Origin: Dimorphilus gyrociliatus
Taxonomy: Eukaryota > Annelida > Polychaeta > Dinophilidae
DNA length: 64,000 nt
Direction: 5' to 3'
Assembly (NCBI GenBank): GCA_904063045.1
Contig: CAJFCJ010000012.1
Location: forward strand, 2,289,180-2,353,179
In this document: positions 63,854 to 64,000 of the stretch, one piece after another
How the letters are laid out: every line of letters starts with the position of its first letter
How positions within the stretch are numbered: position 1 is the stretch's first letter
Position numbers and translations under genes: made by a program
Notes under the pieces: model-generated
Database searches by the model: none
What the model was told of the DNA's origin: nothing
What the model saw: the letters and a program-made list of their open reading frames with translations, nothing else

Positions 63854-64000
63854 AATTTATATAAGTATATTAATATATTAGTATATAGACAGTATATATA
63901 GAAATACAATCAGCTTATAGAGACATGCTGTATTACTATCTTTGATGAATTTTACTATATTTTTCATTCATATATATATGGATTAATGATTCTTAATAAA
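63641..64000. other. AT-rich right flank
   Basis: Probable 3' UTR of the collagen-like gene, then AT-rich DNA with a (TA)n tract at about 63815-63843. No gene seen. Confidence 0.6.
63815..63843. repeat. (TA)n microsatellite
   Basis: About 13 TA units near the right end of the window. Confidence 0.93.

Overview
This is an AT-rich nuclear window from a small-genome animal. The genes are split by canonical GT-AG introns, many only 50-80 nt long, and spacing between housekeeping genes is a few hundred bases or less. The mix (Lhx3/4 homeobox gene, rolling stone-like protein, rho-class GST, EGF/TSP1/kringle mosaic protein, C-type-lectin-like tandem cluster) suggests a bilaterian invertebrate, most likely a spiralian. 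A compact annelid such as a dinophilid is my guess; nothing here proves it. Exon models were assembled by eye from splice signals, reading-phase continuity and homology. Coordinates can be off by a base or two.

Layout. 0.5-5.5 kb (-): a five-exon gene for a small secreted protein whose C-terminus resembles the PC2-inhibiting end of neuroendocrine 7B2. 7.0-8.2 kb (+): a rolling stone-like membrane protein. 9.1-11.9 kb (-): a 12-TM SLC6 transporter, glycine-transporter-like. 13.9-16.0 kb (+): a secreted or anchored protein made of one-exon-one-module Cys-rich repeats. 18.6-21.5 kb (+): a membrane-anchored protein with three copies of a paired Ig-like unit. 21.7-26.7 kb (-): a 1432-residue mosaic surface protein (FN2, kringle, F5/8C, EGF, PAN-like, fibrinogen-like, EGFs, four TSP1, Ly6-like tail). 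26.7-33.6 kb: a gene desert with GC-richer islands, probably regulatory for the next gene. 33.6-36.5 kb (-): LIM-homeobox Lhx3/4. 39.3-41.4 kb (+): zinc transporter SLC30A6. 41.7-42.6 kb (-): an intronless class A GPCR. 43.1-50.0 kb (-): PRRC2, head-to-head with ribosomal protein L13 (50.5-51.8 kb, +). 51.9-52.6 kb (-): rho-class GST, sharing a short promoter with CDK5RAP1 (52.8-55.2 kb, +). 55.5-57.9 kb (+): RNF216-like RBR ubiquitin ligase. 58.3-62.5 kb (-): four tandem secreted C-type-lectin-like genes. 63.0-63.6 kb (+): a short transmembrane collagen-like protein.

The window alternates housekeeping blocks (39-58 kb) with blocks of lineage-specific surface or secreted proteins (13.9-26.7 kb and 58.3-63.6 kb). 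The surface genes are the least described part: modular exons, internal unit duplications, new domain combinations and tandem gene duplicates. Their known relatives act in adhesion, neural recognition or innate recognition, but no specific function can be read from sequence alone. I found no tRNA, rRNA, CRISPR array or recognisable transposon; simple repeats are common between genes.
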